NCBI RefSeq assembly: GCF_036850765.1
Contig: NC_089492.1
Coordinates: 167,212,296-167,276,295, forward strand
DNA length: 64,000 bases
Source: Saccopteryx bilineata
Taxonomy: Eukaryota; Chordata; Mammalia; Chiroptera; Emballonuridae
Reading direction: 5' to 3'
Shown here: positions 20,111-31,874 of the stretch, one piece after another
Layout of the letters: every line of letters starts with the position of its first letter
How positions within the stretch are numbered: the stretch's first letter is position 1
Notes under the pieces: model-generated
The model's input: only the letters and a program-made list of their open reading frames with translations
Database searches by the model: none
What the model was told of the DNA's origin: nothing
Position numbers and translations under genes: made by a program

Positions 20111-20339
20111 TCACACACAAGTAAGTATCGCCATGATTGTTGTCATTGTTCACTCAGTGTGCCTTCATTTTCTTTTCCATGAGATAATTTTGTATTTACA
20201 GATTAGGATTATATAATGGGAACCTGCTGGGAATTAGTATATATTTTGAACCTCAGTTTACCCTTTGTTTCTAGCTTTTCTGTTTTAAAATGTAATAATC
20301 ATACAACGATAACTAAGAATTACAATAGTAATAAACAAT

Positions 20340-20500
20340 AAAAGTTGATAGCATTTGGTATTCAACAGTTTACAATGTATTTCACTGTAGGTTAACTCAT
20401 TTGATTTTCACAATGGCTCAGTAAAGTTAAAGTACCAATACATACTATCTTGTTTTATAGAACAAATAAAGAACCTTATAGAGGTTAAATGCCTATTTTC
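20340..20500 (-). mobile_element. MIR SINE fragment (antisense)
   Basis: GTTAACTCATTTGATTTTCACAATGGCTCAGTAAAGT and TTTTATAGAACAAATAAAGAACCTTATAGAGGTTAAATGCC match the complement of the MIR middle. Diverged. Confidence 0.65.
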
Positions 20501-20799
20501 GGAGAGCTGTTTACATGTCTATGGACATGGTGTCCATATAAAATAAGTAAAAGTCATCCCGTGACTGGTAGTCAAGTGTTAACTTTGTTTTGTACCTTGT
20601 CCAGCACTGTGGACATGGCAGGCTTGGGGTGAGAGAGAATACTGCTTATTCTGCATCCTCAGGTGGTGCTTCGAGAACACAGTCATGCTTGGGGACTGCC
20701 TGGAAAGCTGTGCCAGCTCAGGTGCCGGGGCCCAACAACCTTGATTCGGGTCTTAGATGACACCCAAACATTTGCATTTCTAACAAACTTCTAGCTCGT

Positions 20800-20970
20800 G
20801 TTGCTACTTCCTATCAAGGACAATCCTTTGTGTAAAGCTGAGAAAGTGACTCACCCCTTGAACCTTAGTTCCATCATCTCTATTAGGGGTTAATAGTATT
20901 GCCTTCTTCTTCACAGGGTACAAGGAAGCAATGTGTTTATAAGGCCTATTGAAACTAGTGAAGGCTACTA
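20800..20970 (+). mobile_element. MIR SINE fragment
   Basis: GAGAAAGTGACTCACCCCTTGAACCTTAGTTCCATCATCTC then TTCTTCACAGGGTACAAGGAAGCAATG follow the forward MIR order. Confidence 0.6.
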
Positions 20971-21529
20971 ATGCTGTTCTTATGACCCACCTCTTACAAT
21001 GTACAGTGCAAAATACACTTGAAAGTTGAAAAAATTATATTGAAAACATTCCTACACAGCACTCAGGGGTGTTATCTATGTCATATTCTATGGGCCTGGT
21101 ATCCATGGATTTGTGTAATGTGGCTGTTGGCTAAATGAGAACCTGCTGCATTTGATAAGTTGTTATGAATTTCCACTTGGAGGTCCATTCTAAATGCAGT
21201 CCCAGCTAAGATCATGGACCTCAGTGGTGAAGGGTGTATCAGCAGGGCTTGTTTGCCCTCTTCCCCACACGAGGAGCATTTACAAGGGATGGGCAGAAAG
21301 AGGGGAGAGAAAGGCTGGGGCACCCTGTTCTCACTCACTGCCTCGGTCAAGCAGCCGGACTGAAGTGCAGAGTTTTCTTCCCTTGCTTAGTCTAGCCCAG
21401 GAGTCACTGGGGACATGAGAGTGCCAACAGCGGTCAGTGAGAAGTGGAGCCAGGGCAAAGGGCCCTTCGAACCACATGTTGGCTCATCAACCTTTGAGTT
21501 AGAGAAAATCAGTCCCACGTGGGTTCATT

Positions 21530-21720
21530 TACTCCTGAGCTTTGGAGCCGGTGTCAGGTTTAAATTTGGCTCTGCCACAGGTTGAAAGCATGGATTTATG
21601 TGAGTTACTTTGCCTCCTTGAGCTGCAGTTCCTTTGCTGTTAAAGAAGAGTAATATTATCCCATTGTGCAGTACACTCAGTGAATGGCAGCTATGGCTAT
21701 TACTCATGTTAATAATCACT
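21530..21720 (+). mobile_element. MIR SINE
   Basis: GAGCTTTGGAGCCGGTGTCAGG, TTGGCTCTGCCAC, GTGAGTTACTTTGCCTCCTTGAGCTGCAGTTCC and GTAATATTATCCCATTGTGCAG follow the MIR forward order. Confidence 0.75.
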
Positions 21721-21845
21721 CATCATGGATTTATTGTACATGTCTTATGTGCCAAACAATACGTTAGGCACTGGTAATGCAGAGATAAATATGACATCAC
21801 GCCTGTCCTGGAGAAACCTGTAGTCCAGCATGGAGACAGCCACCA
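21721..21845 (-). mobile_element. L2 LINE 3' end (antisense)
   Basis: ATGGATTTATTGTACATGTCTTATGTGCCAAACAATACGTTAGGCACTGG, then CATCACGCCTGTCCTGGAGAAACCTGTAGTCCAG, are the complement of the L2 end. It abuts the MIR. Confidence 0.7.
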
Positions 21846-23124
21846 ACACAACGCACAGTATAGGGGCTGTTGTCAGCATGTGTGTGAAGTCCTCTATGGG
21901 AAGGAAAACCAAGTAGAGAAGGGTCCGCTCCGCAGCTAGCGGCCTTCTGATTGCTCAGCCCTTCCCTTTCATGTGTCTTCCCAGCCCCGAGGAGGCCAAT
22001 GAAGATGCCCATCGTTTAAAGGACAGCCCTGAATAGTTGTCCTAGGTCCAGGATTCTCCCAGTGTCCCTGGTCTGTTGTCTGACTAAGCTGCTGCTGGCT
22101 GAAATCGACATCCACTGAAATCGATAAATTTACACTATCCACTAGGCATGCTCTGTCCACACAAGGCATTTCATTCAGATTTGGAAAGTTACAAGCTGAT
22201 GTGGCTCTGAAGGTTTGTTTGGCTCCCCCCCCCAATGTTTGATTTCTTTCCTTTTAGGATCTGTGCCCTAGTTGTTCTGGGAAACTTGTGACCTCTCTGT
22301 GTTTTTAATTAGAAGATGTCATTTTTCCATGGCAACCTATCTTGACATCCTAAACAGAGAATCTGTAAAATCAGTTTCCCTGTGAAGGGCCAAGCAATTG
22401 GAACAGGAAGACACCCCAGGAACGCTGGTGCCTGGGCCTAGAGGCTTCACCACTGGGGAAGGTCAGCACCAGGGACTGCTGCTGCAAGAGACCAGCACCC
22501 ACCAAGAACTTTCTTAGTTTGGGCTCATAAAACCCAGTTCCTAAAAGTTAGGAGGTGGTGGATTTGCCCTTTTATATGGCATGGTAACAAAATCATGTCA
22601 GCCATTAATTATGGTCTCTCCAGGGCCAGTAGCCCGTGGGTAATAACAGAGGCCAAAAATCATTGATGAGAAACAGTGGAAACTAATCCAAGCTCCAGGG
22701 CTGCCGAATCTGAGCTGACCACCTCACTCCAGCACCTCACCTACTGCAGGGAGTGAGCATCTTCAGGAAATGATGAAGGAAAGAGAGAAAGCATGTACCA
22801 CACTTTGCATGTCAGCTCTGAGGAAGCAGTAGTTAAGTCATTTGGCAGAAAAGCAATCAGTTGCAAAAAGAATTCCCTGAGTTTTGTAATTCTGGCTTTT
22901 CTTTGTTGTTTTAAAAGCATTGTTTTCATTCAGTAAGACAGACATATTGATAAACAGAAGCGGTTCTGACCATGGAGATTATACTGATGTACTTTTGAAT
23001 GAAATGCTAGAATGGTCTGCCAAATACTTCCTCTACACTTGATCTGGAGAGAAGGACACCATGAAAAACCCCAAAGGGACCCATTCATTTGGTGTACACA
23101 TTATTGAAAACCCACTAGGACCAA
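21846..23124. other. Unique sequence, nothing recognised
   Basis: About 1.3 kb with no nameable repeat. A run of nine Cs lies at 22,225-22,233. Open frames are below 90 codons. Confidence 0.4.
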
Positions 23125-23410
23125 GGCACCAGTGATAACGGTGGTGCTTATCATTTCCAGGCACTGTTTAAATGCTATGTCTGTATTAATTAAGGACTCA
23201 TAATAATAATAATATCAATAACTTTCTCTACTGACTGCTGATTATGTGCCAAGGGCTGTTATAAGAGTCTTCATGTCTAAATAAATGTATATTCACTCTT
23301 GTTTTCCCCACTGTGCTAATGAAAGAACTGAGACATAGAGAGGTTGGGTGACCTTCCCAAGGTCACGGTCTAGATGAAACCAGGCCGTCCTGGCTCCATT
23401 GTGTCTGTAG
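23125..23410 (-). mobile_element. MIR SINE (antisense)
   Basis: ATGTGCCAAGGGCTGTTATAAGAGTC, then TTGTTTTCCCCACTGTGCTAATGAAAGAACTGAGACATAGAGAGGTTGGGTGACC, then AAGGTCACGGTCTAGATG are clear MIR complement. Confidence 0.85.
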
Positions 23411-23504
23411 TTGGAATGGCTATAAATACTATTTCTTCCTACTCTGGGTAAGAGTGTTTCTGAAATCAGGAAAGCATATTTGACATTCTGAGCTCAATCC
23501 TACC

Positions 23505-23880
23505 TCAGGATTTTGCATCGGCTGTTTCCTCTGCCTGGCCTGCCCTTCCCTATATCTTTGCTTGACTGGCTCCTTCTCATCTTTTAGGACTTGGCTTAAA
23601 CGTACTTCTTGGAAATGCTTTCCCTGACCCCCAAGCCAAAGCAGCCCTCCTCATCCCAAACCTAAGTCACTCCCTCTCATTTTCTTGTTTTTCTTTTAGA
23701 GTGCTTTTCACTGCCAGAAATTGCTTTGTTTCTTTATCTGTTGACCTCCTCCCAACTCCCGACTATGAGGTAAGAATGAGTGGGACTTCCTCTCAGTCAC
23801 TGTGGTACCTCTCATACACAGAATATTTCCTGGTGTGGAGTTAGGCACTCAGTAACTATTAGTTGAATACATGAATGAAG
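23505..23880 (+). mobile_element. L2 LINE 3' end
   Basis: A long forward L2 end: GCTGTTTCCTCTGCCTGGCCTGCCCTTCCC, then GGACTTGGCTTAAACGTACTTC, GGAAATGCTTTCCCTGACCCCCAAGCC, and the terminal AGTTAGGCACTCAGTAACTATTAGTTGAATACATGAATGA. Confidence 0.9.
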
Positions 23881-23889
23881 AATAGTGAC

Positions 23890-24120
23890 ACTGAATTTTG
23901 TCTTGAGCATCAATTATAATGACAGTAGCTGTTATAACAGCTTCAGCAACATCAATAATTCTAATAGGTAATAACAATACAGGGCTTACTATGAGTCATG
24001 AGCTGTGCTAAAATGTTTCTCATCGATTCCTATGCAGTAGACACTATTATTGTCTTCATTTTACAGAAAAGGAAACTGAGACTTAGGGAGGGTGTGTGAT
24101 GCCTGTGTCCTCACAAGGCT
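23890..24120 (-). mobile_element. MIR SINE (antisense)
   Basis: GCTGTGCTAAAATGTTTCTCATCGATTCCTATGCAGTAGACACTATTATTGTCTTCATTTTACAGAAAAGGAAACTGAGACTTAGGG is the complement of the MIR core. Confidence 0.8.
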
Positions 24121-24299
24121 GGAAGTGCTCAGAGACACACTTAAACACCTACAATGAAAACATGAAGTTATTGCTGGTAAAGCAAAGGGTGCAGGCCATT
24201 GGCACACACCATAGTGAGTCCTTCTGCTTTTTGGGGCCTCCATTTCCTTCTTGGTTCAAGAGGGAAAGTTGAAGTTTCGTAATTAAGAAGTCAAAGGGT

Positions 24300-24570
24300 C
24301 TAGAACTGCACCATGGTACAGTGAACAGAACCCGGGCACTGGCTTTAGAATACTGGGGTTTAAACTCTGCCTTTGGCCCTGACAAGTTGTGTAACCCTGA
24401 GCAGTCCCTTGATCTCTTTAAGCCTTAGTTTCTCCACCTGTGAAATGGGATAATAGTCCCAACCAGCCTGTTCTGCAGAGATGTTGTGGGGACTAGGTGA
24501 GGTCGAGTATGTGAATACAGCTAGTACTGGGACTGGTGCATAGTCAGCATTCAATAAATGTCTTTTCTTC
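24300..24570 (+). mobile_element. MIR SINE, near full length
   Basis: All MIR segments appear in order: the tRNA-like head with AGAACCCGGGCACTGG, AACTCTGCCTTTGGCCCTGACAAGTTGTGTAACCCTGAGCAG, CTTAGTTTCTCCACCTGTGAAATGGGATAATAG, and the tail TTGTGGGGACTAGGTGAG … CATAGTCAGCATTCAATAAATG. Confidence 0.9.
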
Positions 24571-26136
24571 TCCATTCTTTTGCTACAATTCATTCTGTAT
24601 TTATCCCCCCAGAAGGCCCTGTGATTTCTGGATGTTTAATTCCATGTTCTCAAGTTAAGCCATAACTCTATAGATCACCTGTGGTTAGATGGCTGTCTTT
24701 GACCTCATTAGAGGAAAGATGCTGGGAAAGTAAGAGGAGGAAAAAAGGACCAGGACAAAGATTTCAAGGAAGAAAATAGAAACTTTTTTGATGGGGGAAA
24801 AATGTGTGGGAGGAGAGAATATCGCAGGAACCACATAGCAAGAAGAGCCCCACTGAGGGAAACAATGGTGTCAGCGCTGTGGATGTGGCATTTCTTGTGC
24901 TCCATTTTGAGAGGAGTGCACCTGGGAGTGCACATTCTCCAGCTAACAGCAACTGGAACCTGCAGGCCTCTTGTCCTTTTTTCAAGCCTGTAAGCAGATA
25001 GACACTTTAGAGTCCATGGGTCAAGCAGATCAGCAGGCCAGCCTCTCCTGGCAGATGACCCTGACCTGAGACACAGGTGGGACAGGGTGAGGATCCTGCC
25101 CAGTGCCGCGCCCACTACTCACACCACCCATGCTCAGCTGCTTTTCATCTTCTGAAACACCTCTGAGCCCTCCCAAGTTCAGGGGATTTAGGGTCATGGA
25201 ACTGTGAAGTCAAAGGTGACAGGAAAGGTCAGTGGGGCTAATTGAGTTTGAGGATTTACTCATTTCACAAAAGGGCTGTGGTAAATGTTTAGAAGAACAT
25301 TTAATTTATTTTAAAATAGATTTTCATTCTCTATAAAAAGGGATATTTGGATAAAACTAAGCCCTGTGAATCAGTGCCCCCCTTCTTCCCTCATGACAGA
25401 CTACTGGGAGCAACCCAAAGTCCACTGAAGCACAAAGGGCTATGGCAGCTCTGGGGAGGAGGCAGGAAGAATGACTGTGAAGACTAAATGGAGTTTTCAG
25501 GTTGAACATATGAGAAGGAAGGGAAAGTGTGTCCCGGGAGGAGAAAATACAGGCCGTGCTTGTGTGCGTGTATGTGTCCCTTATAATAACGTGGCACAGA
25601 AGGTAGAAGTCACATTATGAAGGGCTCTAGATTTCACACACAGGAGAATCTGAACAGTGGAGAATTGTGATAAGATTCTAGTTTCTGTAGGGTCCTATGG
25701 TGATTGGACATGGAGTTGGGGGTAGATTGGAGACAGCTGTAGCAGAAAATGAGAATGAGAATAGAAAAAAGGGCAGAGTAGAGGGATATTTAGAAGAGAA
25801 AATCAATAGGCTTTGGTGATTAGAAGGAAGAGAAAGGAAAGTGATCCATGGTGTGCCAAAGACATGTAAATGCTCTGCAAATGATGTATACGTGAGTGTG
25901 GTGGAAACTGATCTTTACTTTCACAACAATCATCTCCTACAGCCCACCTTACTCCTCCTAGAACCCCAATTCATTCAGTTACGGGGGCAATTCTTTGATA
26001 TTAGTAGGGTGTAGACCCAATCTCCATGAATGAATAATGATTGGTCTAAATAAGTGTTAACCTTGGCCACTTGGTCAAATCATAGGCAAATGACTCATTC
26101 ATTTTGACTAATGAAACATAATGAAGTAAAAAAAGA
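24571..26136. other. Unique sequence with a weak L2 stretch
   Basis: Mostly unassigned. 25,605-25,760 may be an antisense L2 relic (ATTATGAAGGGCTCTAGATTTC … GTGATAAGATTCTAG). A minus-strand 135-codon frame at 24,708-25,115 has no recognisable domain. Confidence 0.35.
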
Positions 26137-26183
26137 TGAAAGAAAGAAAGAAAGAAAGAAAGAAAAAAAGAAAGAAAGAAAGA
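26137..26183 (+). repeat. (AAAG)n microsatellite
   Basis: About eleven AAAG units with one interrupting A run near 26,164-26,169. Confidence 0.95.
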
Positions 26184-26453
26184 GAAACATAATGAGGGGA
26201 TTCCGTTAATGAATCACAAAACAAAGTAACTGGGGAAATAACCTTTTGCCCATTTTTTCTTCTTCCTGCCCACAGGTGAGCATAACTGCCAGAGCCATCG
26301 TATGACCATGAGAAAAAAGCCAGTGCACTGAGGATGGCAGAGCAGAGAGTGACCCTTGTCCCTGATGGCATCTTTGAGCATACCAATAAATGCTAGCCTC
26401 TACTGTCTCTGAACTTCTTGTTAAGTAAGATAACATGTTCTGTTGGTTTAAGG

Positions 26454-26667
26454 CAGCGGTTCTCAACTTGTGGGTCACCACCCCGGAGGGGTCACCTAAA
26501 GCCATTGGAAAATACATAATGCATATCAGGTATTTACATTCCAAATCATAACTGTAGAAAAATTACAGTTATGAAGTAGCCACCAAAATTATTTTTTGGT
26601 TTGGGGTCACCACAACATGAGGAACTGTATTGCGGGGTCACGGCATTAGAAAGGTTGAGAACCACTG
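26454..26667. mobile_element. SPIN-like non-autonomous hAT element
   Basis: A 214-bp element. The left end CAGCGGTTCTCAAC and the reverse-complemented right end CAGTGGTTCTCAACC are terminal inverted repeats. It is flanked by a perfect 8-bp duplication, GTTTAAGG (26,446-26,453 and 26,668-26,675), the hAT hallmark. Internal words such as AAATTACAGTTATGAAGTAG and GGTCACCACAACATGAGGAACTG match the SPIN (Space Invader) family that I remember from bats, tenrec, bushbaby, murine rodents and some reptiles. No transposase is present, so it was moved in trans. Confidence 0.9.
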
Positions 26668-26675
26668 GTTTAAGG

Positions 26676-27184
26676 CATTGGTTTTCTTTAGGAGAAGATA
26701 TATTAAGGCAATAAATTGTCTCCAAAAGTGATGGCTGAGACATGGTAGATTACTTCTTATTTCTGAGTACTCCAGGGTAGGTGTTGCAGGCTGGTGGTGG
26801 TGGAAAACTCAGGGACACAAGCTAATGGCAGCTCTGCTGTTTTCAATATGTAACTGCACAGAGTCACAGTTAACCACAAAAGGAAGAGGACAGAGATACC
26901 TTGTAATGGCACAGGTCCACTCACATTCCATTGGACAGAACTGAGTCACATGGCTACATCTAAATGCCAGGGAAACTGAGAAATGTAGGGTAACCAGGAA
27001 ACCATATTCCAGCCTCTCTATATGGAAGGCTGTAAGTTGAATTGAATTGTATTGTTCTTGTTAACTTGCAACTAAAAGAATTCCTAACTAATCATATAGG
27101 TCTGGAGCCTGGGGAATACTTTTTGTTGGGTTATTTTCTACAGACTTTTCCCTTTACTGTAGTATCTATATTTTTCAAGACTCA
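26676..27184. other. Unique spacer between two hAT insertions
   Basis: About 0.5 kb. No gene or repeat is recognised. Confidence 0.4.
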
Positions 27185-27192
27185 TCATATGT

Positions 27193-27541
27193 CAGTGGTA
27201 TCAACCTGGTCCCTACCACCCACTAGTGGGCATTCCAGATTTCATGGTGGGCAGTAGCAAAGCAACCAAAGTATTAATAAAAAGAGATTTAACTATAGTA
27301 AGTTGTTTTATAAAGATTTATTCTGCCACACTTAGCGAAAACCCGACATAAAGAACTTGGTAATTAATTATTATTATATGTTTTAACTTGCTGTAACTCT
27401 GCTTTATAAGTTTTATAAAGTAAAGTTACTTCCCTACTTTATAAATCACTATTACTGTGGAACCAGTGGGTGGTTAGAAAATTTTACTAGTAACAGAGAT
27501 ACAATATTGGGCAGTAGGTATAAAAAGGTTGATTACCCCTG
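27193..27541. mobile_element. Non-autonomous hAT element
   Basis: A 349-bp element with ends CAGTGGTATCAACC and, reverse-complemented, CAGGGGTAATCAACC. They agree at 13 of 14 or so positions allowing a 1-nt gap. The flanking 8-bp duplication TCATATGT is perfect (27,185-27,192 and 27,542-27,549). It has a palindrome CCCACTAGTGGG near its left end, and no transposase frame. It resembles bat hAT families from memory, but I cannot name the subfamily with certainty. Confidence 0.88.
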
Positions 27542-27549
27542 TCATATGT

Positions 27550-28439
27550 GATAACTAAAACCAATGGAGTAGATAACATCACCAAGGAAGGATGTAGAGA
27601 TTGAGGAGAAATGCAGAATGAGAGTCCTATACATTTTTCACTGGATGCATCTAACAAGAGGAATTCCTCCTTACTGTCTGTGACAGAATGACCGACACAT
27701 CCCAGTCTCTTAGCAGGATTCACCTTAGGTTGAGCAGATTCATAACTTAGAAATATGAACAAGCCTATGCATCAAGGTTGCCCAAAAAGTTTTGTTTTGT
27801 GGGGCTTCTGGATAGAAACTCCAAGCAGGGCTGTCTTTGCCTCTGTTTTCTTTCTCTAAGGCCCTAACTTTCACAAACAGCTGAAAAAAGTCTTGAGCAA
27901 ATTGTGTTCAGCTTCTTCCTTTCTAAGATAAGGATATTTTACGTGGACACCTAGCAACCCAGACCCTGAAATAACTTAATGTGGGAAAGAAATGTTCCTG
28001 GTGCAATTCTGTTTCTTCCTCTCTACCTCCTCCTTACTTCAGATGTCGCCTCTGACTTTTCTGGTTCTAACAGAAAGGCAGTAGATGCACACTCTGAAGC
28101 TTTCCTCCACCAGGAATCTACTTTGGCATTCAAATTTTCTTGGAAAGGTGGTCCCATTAGGCAGTAGTCATTCCTGCTAGCTTTAGCCATTCTGTACAGT
28201 ATGTACTAATAATGATCCATGGAATCTGAGTTAGCACAGCCTGGGGGTCTCAAGTGTGTTTGAAAGATAGTCATGGTAGGCTGTCAGGTGTCCTTCATTC
28301 AGTTGGCTCACTGCATCCACCCACATCCTTTCCTCAAAACTCCCAATCACAGTGGCTAAGCAAAAAGAAAACATTTGATTGTGGCTTGTTCTGGAAACTT
28401 GGTGATGTAGGCACAAATTAGCTAAAGTTCTATCTATTT
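27550..28439. other. Unique sequence, nothing recognised
   Basis: No repeat or gene is identified in about 0.9 kb. Confidence 0.4.
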
Positions 28440-28661
28440 TTTTATTATTATTAAATGGGAGGCAGAGAGACAGACTCTTGCATGTGCCCTGACTGAGATC
28501 CACCCAGCAAGCCTTCTATGGGGCAATACTTTGCCCATCTGGGGTATTGCTCTGTTGCTTGGCAACCGAGCTATTTCAGCACCTGAGGTGGAGGCCATAG
28601 AGCCATCCTCAGCACCCAGGGCCAACTTGCTTGAACCATTCAAACCATGGCTGTGGGAGGA

Positions 28662-28705
<44 letters not shown>

Positions 28706-28820
28706 AGGAGGGGTAGAGAAGCAGATGGTCACTTCTCCTATGTGCCCTGACCAGGAATCAAACCTAGGACATTCACATGCTGGCTTGACACTTTACCATT
28801 GAGCCAATAAGCCAGGCTCA
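28440..28820 (-). mobile_element. Long tRNA-derived SINE (older copy)
   Basis: On the minus strand: tRNA-like head from 28,820, B-box GGTTTGATTCC (28,755-28,765), a hairpin block, a long central domain, and an A-rich tail near 28,440. It is clearly the same family as 40,450-40,860 but diverged, and it contains a (GA)n expansion at 28,668-28,702. A probable duplication CTRTCTATTT flanks it (28,430-28,439 and 28,821-28,830). Confidence 0.85.
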
Positions 28821-28904
28821 CTGTCTATTTATTATTCAAATAAATTCTATAAGGGCAGGAACTATACTGCATGCATTTCATTGCACCCCCATCCCTGCCA
28901 GACT

Positions 28905-29150
28905 GTAAGATGAGGATAATAGTAACTGGCATACATGGCATTCTTACTTAACACCAAGCATTGTGCTTTGTGTTTTACCAGATGTATCCCATTTAATTTT
29001 CATCAGAACTCTATCAGGTAGTTAGTATTGTTGTCAACTTTTTACAGATGAGGAAACTGAGGCTAAAAGAGTAGCCATTCAAGTCATAGAGCTCACAAAT
29101 GGATGAGGCAGAATCCAAACCCAGAGGTCTGAGTATTCCTACACCACCAT
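28905..29150 (-). mobile_element. MIR SINE (antisense)
   Basis: The segment from GAGGATAATAGTAACTGG to CCAAACCCAGAGGTCTGAGTATTCC contains TTTTTACAGATGAGGAAACTGAGGCTAAAAGAG, the classic MIR complement. Confidence 0.88.
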
Positions 29151-29205
29151 TAAGGACCTACATAGGGTACCAAAGCACCTTGCTGGCAATCAATAAAACT
29201 GAATA

Positions 29206-29519
29206 GCCTGACCAGGCAGTGGCGCAGCGGATAGAGTGTGGGACTGGGATGCAGAGGACCCAGGTTCATGACCCCGAGGTTGTCAGCTTAAGCATGGGCT
29301 CATCTTCTTTGAGCAAGGCTCACCAGCTTGAGCCCAAGGTTGCTGGCTCCAGCAAGGGGTCACTCAGTCTGTTGTAGCCCCCCGGTCAAGGCACATATGA
29401 GAAAGCAATCAATGAACAACTAAGGTGCAGCAACAAAGAATTGATGCTGCTCATCTCTCTCCCTTCCTGTCTGCCTATCCCTATCTGTCCCTTTCTCTAT
29501 CTGTCTCTGTCACAAATAA
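29206..29519 (+). mobile_element. tRNA-derived SINE, second family
   Basis: The head reads GCCTGACCAGGCAGTGGCGCAG with B-box-like GGTTCATGACC, followed by the serial GAGGTTGTCAGC and CACCAGCTTGAGCC blocks and the terminal CTCTCATCTCTCTCCC … CAAATAAAATA. The duplication AATAAAACTGAATA is perfect (29,192-29,205 and 29,520-29,533). This is a recent insertion. Confidence 0.95.
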
Positions 29520-29533
29520 AATAAAACTGAATA

Positions 29534-31830
29534 AATGGCTATGTCACCATTCCTTCTTAACAGGTGCACATCATGTCATTTTCTTACAAGATTGCAAAGC
29601 GGGCCTTACCCTGGTGGTCTGTCTTGGTTTTTGCATGGGTATGAGGAAGCTATCTGAGATGATTCCTCTGTTAGGAAATACGGGATTTTGTGACATGACA
29701 ACGGAGGTCGTGGTGATGGGTAATATCTGGGAGACCTGGCCCAGAGGAATAAAAGGGCCCAGCAGTCTACCTCTTGACATTCTAATTTATAAGACTTTAC
29801 CTACTAGTAGTACTCTTCAGTCTCCTGGTGAGCAACAAATATTGAATTAATTCACCATTATTCTGATAATTTTTCTTCATGAAGCTTATTTTTACAACTT
29901 AAAAGTACTTTAAAGCTTGAAAAATGCAATGAAGCAAGAAGAGGAAAATCAACATAATTCTACTGCTCAAACTCGGTCCCATTAACATTTTTGTGTTCTA
30001 ATTGACATTTTATTCATATTTTTATTTGTTTGCTTTGTTGATAACATGAGAGACCCTTAAATTCCCATGCACCGGAGTCATCAAATTTTTTTAAATTGGG
30101 CCTCTTGGCTTGGGACACAGAGAAGTCCTGCTATTGGTCAGTTCTGAAACCTCGAGTCTCCAGGGTGCAGTTAGATCCTGGCAGGGCAGTGGTCAGCGGG
30201 GCCCCTCCAGGCAGGGTGACAGAGGCCCTGATATCTCAGGGAAAAGCACTCAGCTCTGAGCAAATATTCTGCACAAGGGTCGACCCAGTCCAGGAGGAAG
30301 TTTTCCTGGGCCCGGTTCCCACCCTTGCGGTCACATCATGGTGACGCAGCAGGAAGCCAGCCTCCCCAGAGCCCAGGTCTCTCATAGGAAAGTGCTGGCG
30401 GAGGTTCTGCCTGGGCCGGAGGCTGTGAGCACTGGGCCTGCGCCAGCCTTCCCGACCCGACCCGCTCTATTTGTTTACGGAGAATGCTGGCCTCAGGGCT
30501 CCACTGGTCCTCACGCTTGCCTAGTGCTGCGGGGAGCCCTAAATCAGCTCCACTCCTTGCTTTCTCAAGGGGCTTCCAGTTGGGTTGCCCTCTGAGCAGG
30601 CTCCGTGATATACCTCTTTTTAGACGTCGTGTACTAAACAATGACTGAACAAAGAAAATTGATTTTCCAGTGGCTTCTGATGGTCACGGAGGGGAAAGGA
30701 AGACCCCCTCTTTCATCTTCTCTCCTATGGCGTTTTCCTCTTTGTAAAGATGAATGGCCCAGAGGAATAAAAGGGCCCGCTGTGCTATGCTGTGGGCGTC
30801 TCTTCCCTTTTCCTCACTTGATGTCAACACCAGTGATGAGCTCACCCTCCAAGGTTCTCTCCCCTGTGTCCCCTCAGCTAGGACTAGGAGCCAAGGAGTG
30901 GCAGTCCAAACACCAGCTGGTAGCTGAGGTTTGCCACACACCCTGCTTGAGGGTAGGCAAAGCAGCTTGCCTCTCAGAGCCCAGAGCATCCAGGAAAGCT
31001 TCTTCTCTTCATGGGACAACTTGTTAACTGCCATTCTTGCAGCTGTGATGTTCTTGCTAATGATCCTTGAGCATTGCAAGATCCTAGCACACTTTCCAAG
31101 TGTCCCGTTTGTCAGGGATGAGTGTATTTTGTCTATTAAAATTCCTTTAAGACTGATAATCAGTGTGCATCTCTCCCAGAGACGGGATTGGTGAACACCA
31201 GAATCAGACATAGAGCATTCACGTGATTCTTTGTCCTTTGAGGATGAGGTCATGGAAGGTGCCACAAGAACACCATTAGGGCTGAAGTGACACACAGGAC
31301 CCCAGGCCAGTCTTGGGCATCCCCAGGAAGATCTACTGTAGGCATAGGCCAATGGCGTTAGCCCATAACTCTATGAAGCACTATAATTTGGCCCCACAGA
31401 CTCATGTGCTTTCTGTTGCTCCAAAAGTATTCCTGAGTTCAGATTACTCTAGCCAGTTCTCTCCACTGCCACTGCCACTTCCCAACTGTCCTGTGGCATG
31501 TGGTTTCCTTCAAGGACCAGCTGGCCCTGTTTAATTGATTTAGCTTGGGCTAAATATACTTCACAATGTGGCACAGTGGTAATATGACAATCAAACCACA
31601 TATTAGCCACTGAGTCAGCTCAAAACTCAAAATCGAACATGAAAATGAATGTGTGGGGGGATGGTGGATAAGCCTGTGAAGCTGCTGTTCCACAGACCTA
31701 GGGCATGGTTTAGAGTACGGAGTTTTGCCCCATTGGGGCCCAGTGCAGTCTGTCCCCAAATGACCACAATGACATGTTGATTACTTTGAATTAAAGTTAT
31801 TTTAAAAACTGCCAGTGCAAGAATAACTGG

Positions 31831-31831
<1 letters not shown>
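29534..31831. other. Unique sequence with a duplicated 24-bp word
   Basis: No gene is recognised. The word starting TGGCCCAGAGG recurs at 29,737-29,760 and 30,755-30,778 without similar flanks. A minus-strand 222-codon frame (30,684-31,352) overlaps one copy and has no family features. A CpG-moderate, GC-rich island lies at 30,150-30,560. Confidence 0.4.

Positions 31832-31869
<38 letters not shown>
31832..31869 (+). repeat. (TC)n microsatellite
   Basis: About 18 uninterrupted TC units, likely polymorphic. Confidence 0.97.
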
Positions 31870-31874
<5 letters not shown>

